Part shown: piece by piece, positions 34,269 through 46,699 of the stretch
How the letters are laid out: the number at the start of each line of letters is the position of its first letter
How positions within the stretch are numbered: position 1 is the stretch's first letter
Assembly (NCBI GenBank): GCA_037957365.1
Contig: JARHVA010007802.1
Span: 1-64,000, forward strand
Reading direction: 5' to 3'
DNA from: Torreya grandis
Taxonomy: Eukaryota; Streptophyta; Pinopsida; Cupressales; Taxaceae
DNA: 64,000 bases
Notes under the pieces: model-generated
Told to the model about the DNA's origin: nothing
Database searches by the model: none
What the model saw: the letters and a program-made list of their open reading frames with translations, nothing else
Translations under genes and position numbers: made by a program

Positions 34269-37200
34269 ATTTGGTTATCTTAATTTTCCCTACTTTATTC
34301 TAATGATGAAATGAAGTGAAATTACTAGAGTAAATGAGATACAAACCTAAGTGTGTATACATAATTTTTTTTTTATGTGAAACTTGATTGTGCAAGATAC
34401 CTCAAAGCAAACACTATAACAATGCTACAAAAATTAGTTATTGTCCATATTTAAAAGTTTAAAATTTGAAGATTGAAATTTTAAAATTAAAAAAATTTAA
34501 ATTAAATTATACACCTAAAGAGTATGAAATATAATATCCATGTAACTTGAAAATGGAGAAGTGCAAGCCCCTTGTTGAGGCATTTGGATAAATTTTGAAC
34601 CTATAGTGAATTGACAATGATCAAGTCTCAATTTGAAAATGTTTGAAATCCATTGATTTGGAAAGATTGTATTCTCTAACTTTTATTTTAATATGTTGAA
34701 TACTTTGTAAAATAATTAAAATAATGGAACATTAGATTTGTCTTACTAAAGTGAAACCATAGATGTCAAGTGTCGCTAGACTCTAACATGGACCACTTGC
34801 AAGATTGAGATGAATCACACCACTACAAATGAATGTAGATTATATTTGAAACTTTTGTACCTTTTTGAAACTTTTAAACTTGAAATTTTTAAATTTTTAA
34901 ATTTACATATAGTAATATGAAAATGAATGAATATCATGCTCTTTATATCTGTACTAAGTTGATATATAATGCCAATTTAACTTCCTAATTATTTTAAACT
35001 TGTAACTTGTCAATGTAAAACATTTTCACATGCCTATGGATATGCATCAGGTGTATGTGAAATTTTACATTATGAATGAGTACATATGCATATCATGTGT
35101 CCCCATAATTTGAAATTTTTGAATCTTGTTGTAATTATGAAAATTGTATGGTGCCATAAATATGAAATTTGTGAATGAAGACTTGACTTCTCAAGATAAT
35201 CCCATTATGATGCCCCTATTTTGAGATCATATATGTATATTACAAGTCACTAATCTCAAAATATAACTATAAAATATGTAATCATGTAATATCATATTAA
35301 AAAAAATGAATTATATAGAATCATAGTATTGAATATAGCATTGAATTATACGTGGAACATTTGCTAGAGAGATATAACATTGAATCACATAAATAACATG
35401 TGCATGATATGTATCATAGCACAAGATTAAAATTAATAGGTAAAATCAAATCATTATATGCATCATAAAACCATAGTAAAAATCAACCTACATACAAGTA
35501 ATGTTATACAATGTCATGTAATTTTCATATTAAGTCATACATAAGGCTCAAAATACACATAGATGGACATATGAATGTTGAATAAACATAAAATGTCAAG
35601 GGCCACATGAAAATGTCATGAGGATGGCATATAAGCAATAACATTTATATGTTGCACACACAAGTCAAAGAGACACACACAATAATAAAAACAAGTTATA
35701 TCTTATCATGTAAATAATAAATAAGCATAGAACAAATGAAATTAATCTAGATCTATCATATGTATCAATTTCATTATTATCAAATAGAATATACATTTAT
35801 ATATCTCAACATGGTAGAGAGGTTGTGGATAGATATAACATTTTGAAGTGTTCACAAAGAACTAAGAGATTATCCTAACTTCACAAGGTTGTTGGGTAAA
35901 AAATAAAGCCTAACATAAAAGAACTATGTAATATTGTGTCTTGTATCACACTTAAATACCTCATGAAAAATATTTTGTATTGAAAATTTAAATATGTTAT
36001 CTACTTATCATTAAATAATTAACATGTGTAAATAAGTAAGCTATCAACATTTGAGAAAAGATTATAGGCCTTGATTTTATTTTTTTCGTGTGTGTGTGTG
36101 TGTGTGTTTTAAATTTTTGACATATATGAATTTATTTTGATTTTTTTGGAGTTTTTTAGTTTTTTAAAATATTTTAACTTAAAATATTCAAAAAGTGGTA
36201 AGAAGAAACACTACAAAAATAGATAAAATGGGAGGGATTCTAACAATCCTCAACAAGGTGGTATATCATATTCTAGTAATAATAAAATTAAATGGTATGC
36301 CTCCAATGTATGTGGGTTTGAATCATAATCATGTAGATAAGGCTGTTCATGCCCAAATGGGAAATAATCTATGTATGATCATGTAGAATGTAGGTAGATA
36401 GATTTGATCATGTAATTACCATGGATACCATAAAATAATAGATGTGAAATAAGCAAGTGGATTGCCATAAAGGATTAGCATTGAAAACACTGTAATATAG
36501 TGGTTTTGGATTATTTAAATTAGTTTGAAAATGTAAAAGGATAAGTGAATGAAAACAAAATAGAACCAAGGGCTAGAAGAATGATTGAAATTTTAGATTT
36601 TAGTATTATTTTTATAATTTAAAAATGCATACAGTTGAATTGTGTTATGTTAGTATGAATTTAAATACCTAAAACTAGTTAATGTTATCTTTTCTTGAGA
36701 ATTTTAGCATTTTAGACTTAAGATAATTGCCAACTTAATGGGGACAATAATTTAAAATAATAAATTACTTGCTTATTATTTTCACTTTAAATATTTTATT
36801 CATTATTAAAATGTGTTTTAATGTCCTTAATTTATGATTTTTTAGCTTATGGATCCATACTTATGGAGGCAACTTAGTTAGTATTTTAAAATTGTGGAAT
36901 TTTGTTTATCAGGAACTCATTCTATTAATATCTTTTAATTGTTTATGTTTTTAATTTGGGAATTATAAATAATATATTTATCTTTATGTTTGTCTTTAGA
37001 AAAAACTTTTGAAACCATTGTATCTTATATTTTGGGTTTTTTTATAATTTTTTTTTTAATCCTTTGGAGATATTGAATATAAAAATGAAGAGGTTTTTAA
37101 CTTATCAAAATTTTAAAATGAGATAATTTTTTTATTTGCAAGATATTTGAGTTTGTATTTTAACACATAAAAATCATTATAATAATGTCCATTAATGACA

Positions 37201-37849
37201 TGATAAATAAAAAATTCTTGAGCCTTTATTTTTTCCAATTGATCATAAGGGTGATATTAATTAGGGCTTAATTTGATTAATATTTTGTCTAGTAATGTAT
37301 TAAAATGTCACATGGGAAATCATTGAAAGTAATATTTAGTGGTTGGACCTTATTTAATGTATAGGAATAATTTTCATTACTAATTTTTGGATAGGATTAT
37401 TTGCCTTTATGGAGGACTTTGACTTATTCCATGGTAGATTCAACACTATGCACTAGATTACAAAAATCAAGGTGTGCCTTTATATTAAAGAGTGCTTTAG
37501 CGAATGCATTTTCATAAAATACTCTATAACTTAACTTTATTCAATTGATGGGGAATATGTGCATCAATGTTATTTCATTATACATTGTTATGCATATTTT
37601 ATGTATGTAAATCAATGTCCTTAATCATATTATTTGATACTTAAAAAAGACCCAATTATTCCTATAATGTTAAGGCTTCATAAAAAATAGATATAAATGA
37701 TTCACAAATATAATAGAGTATCTTATCTTTTAATGGATAAATTATTCATCAACATAAAATATATTGGACTTATAGATAGGTTTCTTAGTAAATTAATAAA
37801 TACATAGAAATTTTGAATTGTAAAAATGTAATCATAAATTTTATCAAAT
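34269..37849 (-). other. Gy-B internal region downstream of gag
   Basis: 3.6 kb of AT-rich sequence with no recognisable RT, integrase, protease or PMD in either direction. 34280-34350 resembles the start of the equivalent region in Gy-D (41725-41800; TTTAxTCTAxTGATGxAATGAA). Short frames such as 36195-36386 show no known motif. Confidence 0.5.
36088..36107. repeat. (GT)10 microsatellite
   Basis: Twenty bases of pure GT, flanked by T-runs. Confidence 0.95.
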
Positions 37850-39480
37850 TTGATTTGATGTAGAGAAGGTAGCTACTCATATGACCCTAGGTCCCTTATT
37901 TTTAATATATTGGATTAATAAATCTTATTATAGTTCTAAATAATTATTAAGGGATCCAATAGGGAGATAATGAAACCAAACAAATTCACACCACACTAGA
38001 CTCTTAAGAAATAATTTCAATAGCATGTGACTACCATTATAACCATTCATGGTTTTTTAGAAATACCTAATATGTATAAAAGGGTCCCAACTTCCACCAA
38101 ATTTACAAAATATGATAATTTGGAAGTTGGGAGGTAAAGGTGCATGCACAATGTTTCACGCAATAGGATTACCATGGAATACAATGTATTCAACCCAAAC
38201 ATGATATACTTTACTTTATAAGGATAAAAGGAATGGTTAGGGTCTTAAGAGGTTCATTTAAGGGTTGAATTATATTTTCAATTTTAGCCATTGAAAAAGT
38301 ATTTATAATAGGAGGAATAAGAAAGATAAGATCTTCCTTTGGTTTAGGATATTCATTGGATATATATGAGTCATGTGGTTCTTGTTAATCCATAACATGA
38401 CAATAATTATTATTAACAAGAGATGTATTGTAATCATGAGGTTGAAGGGGAAGCAACATCACAAGATGTGTTAAAAGAATGTGATTGATTTAAATTATAG
38501 GTTGTGATTATATAAAGGAAGAGGAAGGAAGTTCATCTTCTTTGGATGAAAAATGTGAAGAGATATGACATATAGAATAAATGTCAAATAATTAGAAAGA
38601 ATAAGGAATGATATCATTACTATTTATACTTTTTTGCACTTCAAGAGAAGGATAAGTTAGAATTTATTCATGAAAAACATTATTCTTTTTTATACATATT
38701 TTATGTAGACTGATTATATAATTGTAATCATGATAAAGTGCATTATCAAGGTGAAAATATAAATTAGGTGTGAAAGGATAATTTTATTTCATTTGGATGG
38801 TAGGTGATAATTTAAGGGAGAGTAGATAGTCTTTTTTTAAATGTTATTTTTGTGCTAGATTATTAGTTAAAGAAGAAGGCAAAGGAGGATCCCTAGTAGA
38901 GTCTAAATTTGAATCCAAAGAGGAATCTAAAATTGAATATGAATAGGATTATATAAACTTTGAATATGAATCTAGAGGTGACTCTAAAAATTGATCTATT
39001 TGTAAAATCAAATAAGAATCTATAGGTGGCTCTAAAGAGGAATCTAGAGGTGAAACCAAAGAAGAATATATAGGTGACTCTAAGAGGAATCTAGAGGTGA
39101 AACCAAAGATGAATCTATAGGTGTAACTAACAAGGATTATATAGGTGAAACTAAAGAATAATATATAGGTGACTATAAAGAAAAATAAAGAGTTGAAACT
39201 AAAGAGGAATTTAAAGATGGTTCTAAAGAGGAATCTAGAGGTGAATCCAAAAAAGAATCTACTGGTGAATTTTATTCTATGAATTTATATTCCCAAATTT
39301 CATCAAGATCAAATTTTATATTCTTTGATATATCATAAAAAACATAACCATCCAAATATGTTTATTCCATAAGTTTTTGCTTATTATGATTTTTAAATTC
39401 ATTATAATAACTAAAAGGCATGACATGAGTAGAGAATAATTTATCTAGAGGATGAACATCATTATCATATTTAATTATAC
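37850..39480 (-). pseudogene. Gy-B gag
   Basis: Minus-strand gag remnant. The N-terminus near 39480 reads VHPLDKLFSTHVMPFSYYNE, comparable with Gy-D SHPIDKFINFDHNYDNE. Then comes the 24-bp repeat tract (39266-38898). The capsid entry follows at about 38180-38060: APLPPNFQ, then KFGGSWDPFIHIRYF, the family motif PKFxGxGDPxxHL. FQWLKLKI at about 38290 aligns with the block just before it in Gy-D and Gy-E (nucleotides TTTTAGCCAT at 38270-38285, 47876-47886 and about 1710). Many stops. Position just inside the right LTR fixes element direction. Confidence 0.75.
38898..39266 (-). repeat. 24-bp tandem repeats in Gy-B gag (8-residue unit)
   Basis: About 14-15 consecutive units like GAATCTAGAGGTGAAACCAA AGAA (plus strand), best preserved at 39012-39266, more decayed leftward. 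In the gag direction each unit encodes an octad close to S-L-V-S-P-L/I-D-S. The multiple-of-three period means expansion and contraction kept the frame. No such tract is seen in Gy-D or Gy-E gag. Confidence 0.85.
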
Positions 39481-40311
39481 ATGATATGTAAAATTAATTT
39501 AAATATAATAAAATTAATTTTTTTTTACTTTATTCTATAAATAAGTGTGAATGCACAAAGAATCTAATGACTATGAATATTATACAAGCAAAAATCAAGG
39601 TATAATGGGTAATCTAGGTAAGGGTTTCAATGATTGTGTGGATTATCAATTATACTTTATCATTGTTATAATAGTGTTAATCTAATATTTTAGAGCACTA
39701 ACTATAGAGGCTAAAACATGCTTGTATTTCACTATCATGTCTTTGAGGGTATGGTGATATTTATTTACCTAGGTGATATGCTCCTCTCTGGTGCACCACA
39801 TGTAAAATGGCTAAAATAGGCTTCTTATGGTATAAACAAAGGACCCTAATAATTTATAATATATTATGAGGTATAGGGAAACTAAAATCCTTGATTAGTG
39901 TTTTAAAATGGCTTAATTATTGGGGTAGTACCTCTCATACCATGGTTTTTATAAATTTGACCACATATTTGCCCATAATGATAGTCACTAAGTAGTTTTG
40001 AAAAATTTTGAACATTATTTCTAAAAACAAGTATCAAGAAAATAAAAAATAAAAATAAATTTTTTTGTGTATAGAGATAAAAAAATTTAAACTTTAGGTT
40101 AATAAAGAGCTTCAAATTTAAATGTTATCTGAGGTGATAAGAAAATTTATTACATGTCAAGTTAAATCGTCAAAGAAGATTGACTCATGGTTTCAAGTTT
40201 ATTTCTAATCTTGAAGGTTGCTTTATTTCAGTATTAGGATTTTTTTTTAAAATGTATGAAACCCTAGGAAAAAATTCAATAAAACAACTAGTTTTATTAA
40301 GTGTTCGGCAC
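39481..40311 (-). other. Gy-B leader between 5' LTR and gag
   Basis: About 830 bp, non-coding. Contains long A/T runs. I could not identify a clear primer site next to 40312. Confidence 0.5.
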
Positions 40312-40508
40312 AATGTTTAATTTAATTTTTTATTTAACAATAAAATGATAAGAAAAAATAAACTATTGAAAATTAATTTAGATATACATAATATATAGAT
40401 ATGAAAGTGAAATAAAAGATTTTATAAAATTTGAAATGAGCTAAAAATAGTAAATTGAAAAAAATATATGTAAACCTAGCTCAAATTGAATTTACATTGA
40501 TTGTGTAG
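40312..40508 (-). repeat. Gy-B right (5') LTR, inner part
   Basis: 197 bp starting TGTTCGGCACAATG. Aligns with 15351-15555. Interrupted by Gy-D at 40509; continues at 50675. Confidence 0.85.
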
Positions 40509-41709
40509 TGTTTTATTATTTTTGGGAAACTAGGGTTTAGTTTTTAAACAATAAAGGGGTTGGATTAAGGGGTAAAATATAATAAAATTTATTAAAACAT
40601 AGATTTATATCAATTTGATCAAATCAATTACATGGGGAAAGGAAATAACTTATCTAGAAAAATAGGCCAAGACGGATGATCTAAAAGTTGAAAATTATTG
40701 TATAGGACTAAGAAGATGTCAAAAACCTGAATCTAGATTTCATTTAGTGAAAGGATAGGATAACAAAAAATTGGACACTTTGGTGTTTGACACTATAGTC
40801 CAATTTTTATGCTATTATCCAAATCAATTTTTGGTTCTAGATTTTGATGTGGTTTGGTTCTTGGGTCCTATAGGTGTCTTTGTTTCTTCACAATTGTCTA
40901 TCTATGCCACTGTATGACCTATTTTCTTCTCAAACCCTAGGTCTATCTACACACATGAAAAAAAACACATCAAATGCCCAAAGTGAAAAAAACTAGGTTA
41001 GGGGAAGTATTATCACATGATCTAGAACCCTTGGTATCATTATCGATGCGTACATTAACCCTCAAGCTAGGGTCTCAGATAAAATGGAGTTATCCCTTAA
41101 GGAACATGCATAATAAAAGTGCATGATGGATACAAGAATGAACTTTCACCTAGGACCTTCCTTGATTAGGAATGAAAATCTATGTGTGATTTAGAATTAT
41201 AAGCTATAATATTGATTTTTTTTATTACTTAGTGTGCCAAAGTAGAAAGTGCTAGATATAAAATGAATTGTGAAGTTATTAATATAAGAGACTCTTTATT
41301 TTGAATTTTAAAACTTCATTCATGTTATCCAACATAAAAAAGGTAAAAAAAACTTAAGGTAGGGGATAATAAGGGTGTATGACCCATTAATAAAGAAAAA
41401 ATGATCGTTGGACAACAACATCAAGTAGGACAGGAGCATTGGGCATTGTAGTCCCCTAGAATTCTATTATCTAGGACTTAGAAAAATAGGTTAGGGTTGA
41501 CATAGGATAAGTTTGGGGGTCTCTATGTGTATAGATAAATTGAATCATATAATTAAAAGGTGATAAAATCAAGAAACAAGACCAAGACAAGTAAGACAAA
41601 GACATGCCCAGTGCAAATAAGGCTCATATTCTCTAGTTGCAGTCTCTTATGAATAGAATGTGAAAAGACATGATATCTAGGCTTTCTTAACCAATTTAGG
41701 GTGTATACA
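40509..41709 (-). repeat. Gy-D left (3') LTR
   Basis: 1201 bp, TGTTTTATTATTTTTGGG at the left and TATACA at the right. Shares with the other LTR AACTAGGGTTTAGTTT, CATGGGGAAAGGAAATAACT and AAAGACATGATAT. Confidence 0.93.
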
Positions 41710-43690
41710 TTTTCAACCATTTTACTCTAGTGATGTAATGAAATGAAATACTAGATTGAAATAAATAATAAGAAAATGCATACCTAAACCTACATACGTG
41801 GAGGTGAATGTGTTGTAAGGATCCAAGTCACTTTTTAGCTAGGGAAATGGATGGAGACCTGAATAGTGCTTAGAGAGAGAAAGAATCCATGGAGTGTATT
41901 CCCTCTATACTAAATCTGAATGTGGAATCCATGTATTATGGATAAGAAGGGAAATAATTTCCCCTATGTTAAATCTACTTGAAGATGAGGAATGCTTAAA
42001 GGCCCAAAACCAATGTCTATCCTCTATCCCACAAAAACTCATGTAATCTAGATGTATGTATAAAATATGTATGCTATGAAGAGAAAAATATATCATTGCC
42101 CCACTTTGAATATTTTAATTTTGATTGAGAAATGCTCAGAGGCCTCAAACTAATGTTTGTCTTCTATCCTACATAAACTTGTGTAGTCTAGATATGAGTA
42201 ATACAATGGACCAACTGCTACAGATGGCCATGCGATCTAACTTGGTGAAAACATAGGTATAACTAGGTATAATTTGAAACTCTATTTAATGTGAAAGAAG
42301 AGAATGGAATGTATTTCCATTCCATCTATATAATCCTGAGTGATGAAGAACATGAACATCTATGTCATGCCCCCAAATCTGATATGTGAGTGATGTGTTT
42401 ATATAATTTGGTAATCTATATAACCACATGTGATATGGCATATATTTATATACCTTATATGCAAAAATAGAGACCAAAAACACTATTCTCTACACTATTC
42501 CTATAGTCTATTATCTGATTTTGTAACTATCTCATGTTGTATGAAGTTATATGTGTGAGACATGTAGCATATGCATGCCCCCAAATCTAGTAGTTGAGTC
42601 TTTATCTATATAAAAATCACTATGAATCCATATAATCTAAACCAATATATCTAAATAGTCTATGTACCTATAAATTGAAGGTATATCCCTCTGAATGTTC
42701 TAAGTAATGATGAGTGACCCACATAATCTAAATCACTATATATTTTGACTGATCTAATCTAAATCTGATAATCTAAATGTTGGGTGTGTAAGAAACATGG
42801 TGTGTCCACTTATGAGAGTGGGTGGGTATGCTAGGTAAGTGTATAAATAGGAATATTATGAATTATGCCCCCTTTTTGGGGAGAGGGACACAATTTGTGA
42901 TAGAGGAGGTTGAGTAAAAAGTGATGACTAGTGTTGTAGTAATAGAAATAAGGTTGGTATGTTGTGAATAACTTGAAAGGTTTTTAGATTGCTTAGATTA
43001 TGTTGTTGAGATTGGAACATGTTTTGATTGGTGATGACCAAGGTACATGTCTTAGCATAAAATAAATATAGAGATGTTTGCACCATAGTAGGTAGATAAG
43101 GTAGTAAGAGAGTGAATCTTAAGTGATGTCAAAGGTATAATTGTCATGATTATGTTGAAGAAAATGGTTTGAAAAATATATTATGGGATTCAAGTTATGG
43201 GTGAAATGGTATTTTGTTTTGAATGAAAAATTTGGTTAATATAAGAAATTGGATTGATTTTTGATTCATTTGTGCATTGACTAGGTTGATATTTTGAGCT
43301 CTAGAGTGAGAAAAATGCTGAGGAGACAAGCACCTATTTTGACTCGGTTCGATTGGCTAGTAGCCTAAGTTTGAGTTTGTTTCAATTTAACCCTAGTAAG
43401 TAGCTCAAATTCTTGGTTCTTATTAGTTTGTTTGGCCTATTTTGGTGTTTTTGAGGGTTTTTAGAGTAGCTTTTTTTTTTTCTATTTTTGGCACTCTTAT
43501 CTTCTATCTATCACCCCTGTTTAGGTTTCAGTGCTCCTATCTAGGTTTCAATGCTCCTATCCAATGGTGTTGTCCTATATCTAGTGTTGTTATCCTAGAG
43601 ACATAATTTTTTAATGATGTTGATTTGTTGTTCACTATTATTCATTTTGGCTTTTGATTTGGTATTTTTTGATTGATATATGTTTTATTT
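41710..43690. other. Gy-D 3' non-coding region
   Basis: No coding. 41991-42060 and 42126-42195 are two diverged copies of one segment (AATGCTxAxAGGCC...CCAATGTxTxTC, offset ~135 bp). GCCCCCAAATCT recurs at 42369 and 42577. Confidence 0.55.
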
Positions 43691-43699
43691 CTAGTGTTT

Positions 43700-45110
43700 T
43701 TTAGGGTGATGTAAAAATGAGAGATTTATACAAGGACCAGGTGATGGAGACATTAAGGCTACTACTATTATTTGCTAATGAGAAAGTGGTTATAGATGGG
43801 GTAGGGTTGGGTCAAGTGTGTGACCTAGGTATAATGTAATGATTAATATCTGATGATTGCCTTATGTGAGAGGTAGAATACAAATACATGTATTTTTTAG
43901 CTTCCTATAGGGGAGATGCTTGTAACTTTAGAGGATGTGTATCGTATACTACATTTAATAATTAGTGGGTAGTGAGCGCTAATACAAGATGACATGGGTG
44001 CTTATGTGATTGATATGCATATTTATATTTTATTGGTGTGCCTTTGAGTATACATTAGAGAGGTAGTGACAGTGATTTATTACTATTAGTCATTGTGAAT
44101 TCTAATGTTCTATGATTATAGAAGTTATTGGCTATTTTATTATCATTTTTGTTGTTGTGGATGGGAGTGAAGTATCTACTACATACAAGATGCATAATAT
44201 TGTGCATAGTGTGGAGGTATATGGCATTATATTCTTATGGGGGAGGACTATGCTACCCCACCTATATAGGGATCTCTATAGATTTACATAGGATTCATTC
44301 AATAGTGGGGTGAGCACTATGACCTTATTACATTGTTGGGTGTATGAGTACATAGAAATTGTGTGGTTAATTAGATTACCAAGGGTAAAATGGGCACCTT
44401 TACAACCATTTGGAGAGTGGTGGATGAGCACATTGGCTATCCAATCCTATGGGATGGACCATTATAGGTGGGTTTTATATGGATTAGTGGATATTGACAT
44501 CATATGGAGGCATTATAAATGATTTCTTAGGTGGGTAAAGGATGGAGTATAATTATGATATATGAGGGTCAGTTATTGGATACATTACCATTAGGGTGGA
44601 GTAAATGAGTTTTTTCAGTATAAACATATTACTAGATAGTTTGGTGTACCAGAAGATGTGCCCCTAGTAACATGGGTATGAGTGAAGAGTTCTTAAGTAT
44701 CCACGAGGGTAGGAGCTCGTGATATGCCTACTAAGGCTAAGATTGCACCATTAAATTTATATGTGAGGGATGTATCCATATATATTCTAGATGTTAGATG
44801 TTTAAATGCATATATCACATGGTGGGCTATGCATCGATGGGCTCCATTGTATCTTATTGAGGTAGGAGATGCTCCTGAGTATGAGGATCCAAAGCTAATC
44901 CAAATGATGGGAGGTAAGCAATGATTACATTTGAATTGTGTATAAATTTGTTATTTTAGTTTGATTTCAAAGTATATAGCTAACATAGTGTCATAATTCT
45001 TTTCATAGATGAAGTGGGAGATGCTTAGGATGGAGCACAAGCTAGGGTGGGAAATGGAGATTATGATTACTAAGGGATCATAATTGAGTTGATACTTTGA
45101 GGCTTACATG
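43700..45110 (+). pseudogene. plant mobile domain (PMD) remnant, antisense in Gy-D
   Basis: Plus-strand frame from 43853 reads MIALCER, stop, NTNTCIF, stop, then LPIGEMLVTLEDVYRILHL to 43969. The two stops are TAG where the PMD family has Trp (TGG) and Gln (CAG), so each needs one G-to-A or C-to-T change. Later blocks in other frames include YSYGGGLCYPTYIG (about 44235-44280), an open 70-codon stretch with LHCWVYEYIEIVW (44310-44522) and ITR-stop-FGVPEDVPL (about 44625-44665). They correspond to the middle of PMD (W-E-RF, QFGxxQxxP). Order and strand match a genuine PMD gene. Gag lies on the opposite strand. Function in the element unknown. Confidence 0.85.
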
Positions 45111-45552
45111 ACATTTACCTAATGATGTGATGGAGGAAATATTGATAGAGAAAGTGATAGTTACTATTGGTATCCATGCCAATTTATTTGATAAGGATAC
45201 TATAGTGATAGTTGTATTAATTAGGGTAATAGGAGAGAGAGACAAGCTAAGAGATGAGCTGGATAGGCATAGGATGCCTCCACCTAATTTTGGATCTATT
45301 AGCACAATGATCATGGATGAGTATATAGATATTCAAAGGTGACATGAAAACTTGCATGAGGAGAATGGTTAGCTATTGGAGTGAAAGATTCATCACAAGA
45401 GGCATATGAAAACTTGAGGAGGTGCAGAGCCATCAAGTGCTAGGGTAGATTATGGGACTATTACTAGTGGTGAGAGTGAGATTGAGAGTGAGGGCTTGAT
45501 GCCCATTCATGATTGATTATACTTGATACTAGTGTATATGTTTTGAAAAATC

Positions 45553-45554
<2 letters not shown>

Positions 45555-45625
<71 letters not shown>
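45555..45625. repeat. (TA)35 microsatellite
   Basis: Pure TA tract of about 71 bp, roughly 450 bp past the last PMD-like block, again on the 3' side of the PMD remnant. Confidence 0.97.
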
Positions 45626-45629
<4 letters not shown>

Positions 45630-46699
45630 TAATTTGATTTGGACTCATGTGTATTATGTTATGTATTTTTGAGCATATTGGTATATTGATTGCAAATGGT
45701 TGATTATAAATAGTTGATTTGGCATTAATGTTGAGGTTACATATGCTTGGTAAAATGGTATTTGGGATGTGATTTTATCATATTGATAAGTTTAAGTGTG
45801 ATGCTAATGTTTTATTTTGAATCATATGTGAGTAAAACTTTATTGTTTTGTGATTGGTAAATTGATTTGATAAAGTGAATTGGTTTAAGATTGTTAAAAT
45901 AGGATATTGGTAAGATTAAGATTTGGATATTTTGGTTTGGTTAGGGATGGTTATTTGTAACTAAGAATGATAGTTGTTAGTAGAAGGGGATTTAAGATAT
46001 CATTTTATGCATATCAGCCCCTAGTTGTTGTATCACTATCTAAACCCTGATGGTTAACTGAATAAGTGTCCATACTAATCATTTTGTGTAGGATCATGAC
46101 TTGTATCAGATGTTGTCTATGGTGCACTAACTGTATCCATACATGGAGACTCTATAAGATGAAATATTAATGGATGTGTAATTGAAACTATGTGCTATGA
46201 AGGAGGGTCATCTATATGTAATCATAGTGGATTTCTACATGAAATAACACCCTTTGGCCTATATTGTAATGTGTATGACTGAACAATAGATCAATATGGA
46301 GATATAATCTATGATGGGGGCTCATCTAATCTCAATCATAGTGGGTTGTTATGTGAAATATGTCCCTAAAAACTTAGCTATAGTGAATATCTATTTAGAG
46401 AAGTACTAAGTGATGTGGGTGCATCTAATCTTAACCATAATAGGTTTCTACATGAGATAAGGCCATGAAAACTCTATTATAGTGTCAGTGATTATGATAG
46501 ATATGTATATGGAATTACACTATGTACTTCATGGACTAATCTACTATAGGTAGGTTTCTCTTGTTGTACTAGTTTCCCAACACTCTGAGTAAGTGGGATA
46601 GGAGATATCTTATGAGGCTCTATCCTAGAAACCACATTACTTTCATGATGAGTAAATAATGATTCCTATAAATGAATGTCCTCAGATGACTCGGTCATG
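45626..46699 (-). other. Gy-D region after gag, with three ~110-bp repeats
   Basis: Mostly non-coding. GGGTCATCTATATGTAATCA at 46206, GGCTCATCTAATCTCAATCA at 46319 and GGTGCATCTAATCTTAACCA at 46418 start three diverged units, each followed by TAGTGGxTTxxTAxxTGAxAT (spacing ~114 then ~100). Probably the decayed C-terminal end of gag or its linker. Confidence 0.55.

Noticed and set aside
38898..39266. Regular short repeats as a CRISPR array.
   Set aside because: Contiguous 24-bp units without spacers, inside a retroelement gag, in plant nuclear DNA.
43340..43375. GGTTCGATTGGCTAG as the T-arm of a tRNA gene.
   Set aside because: No matching acceptor, D-arm or anticodon arm at the right distances; no tRNA or rRNA gene was found in the window.
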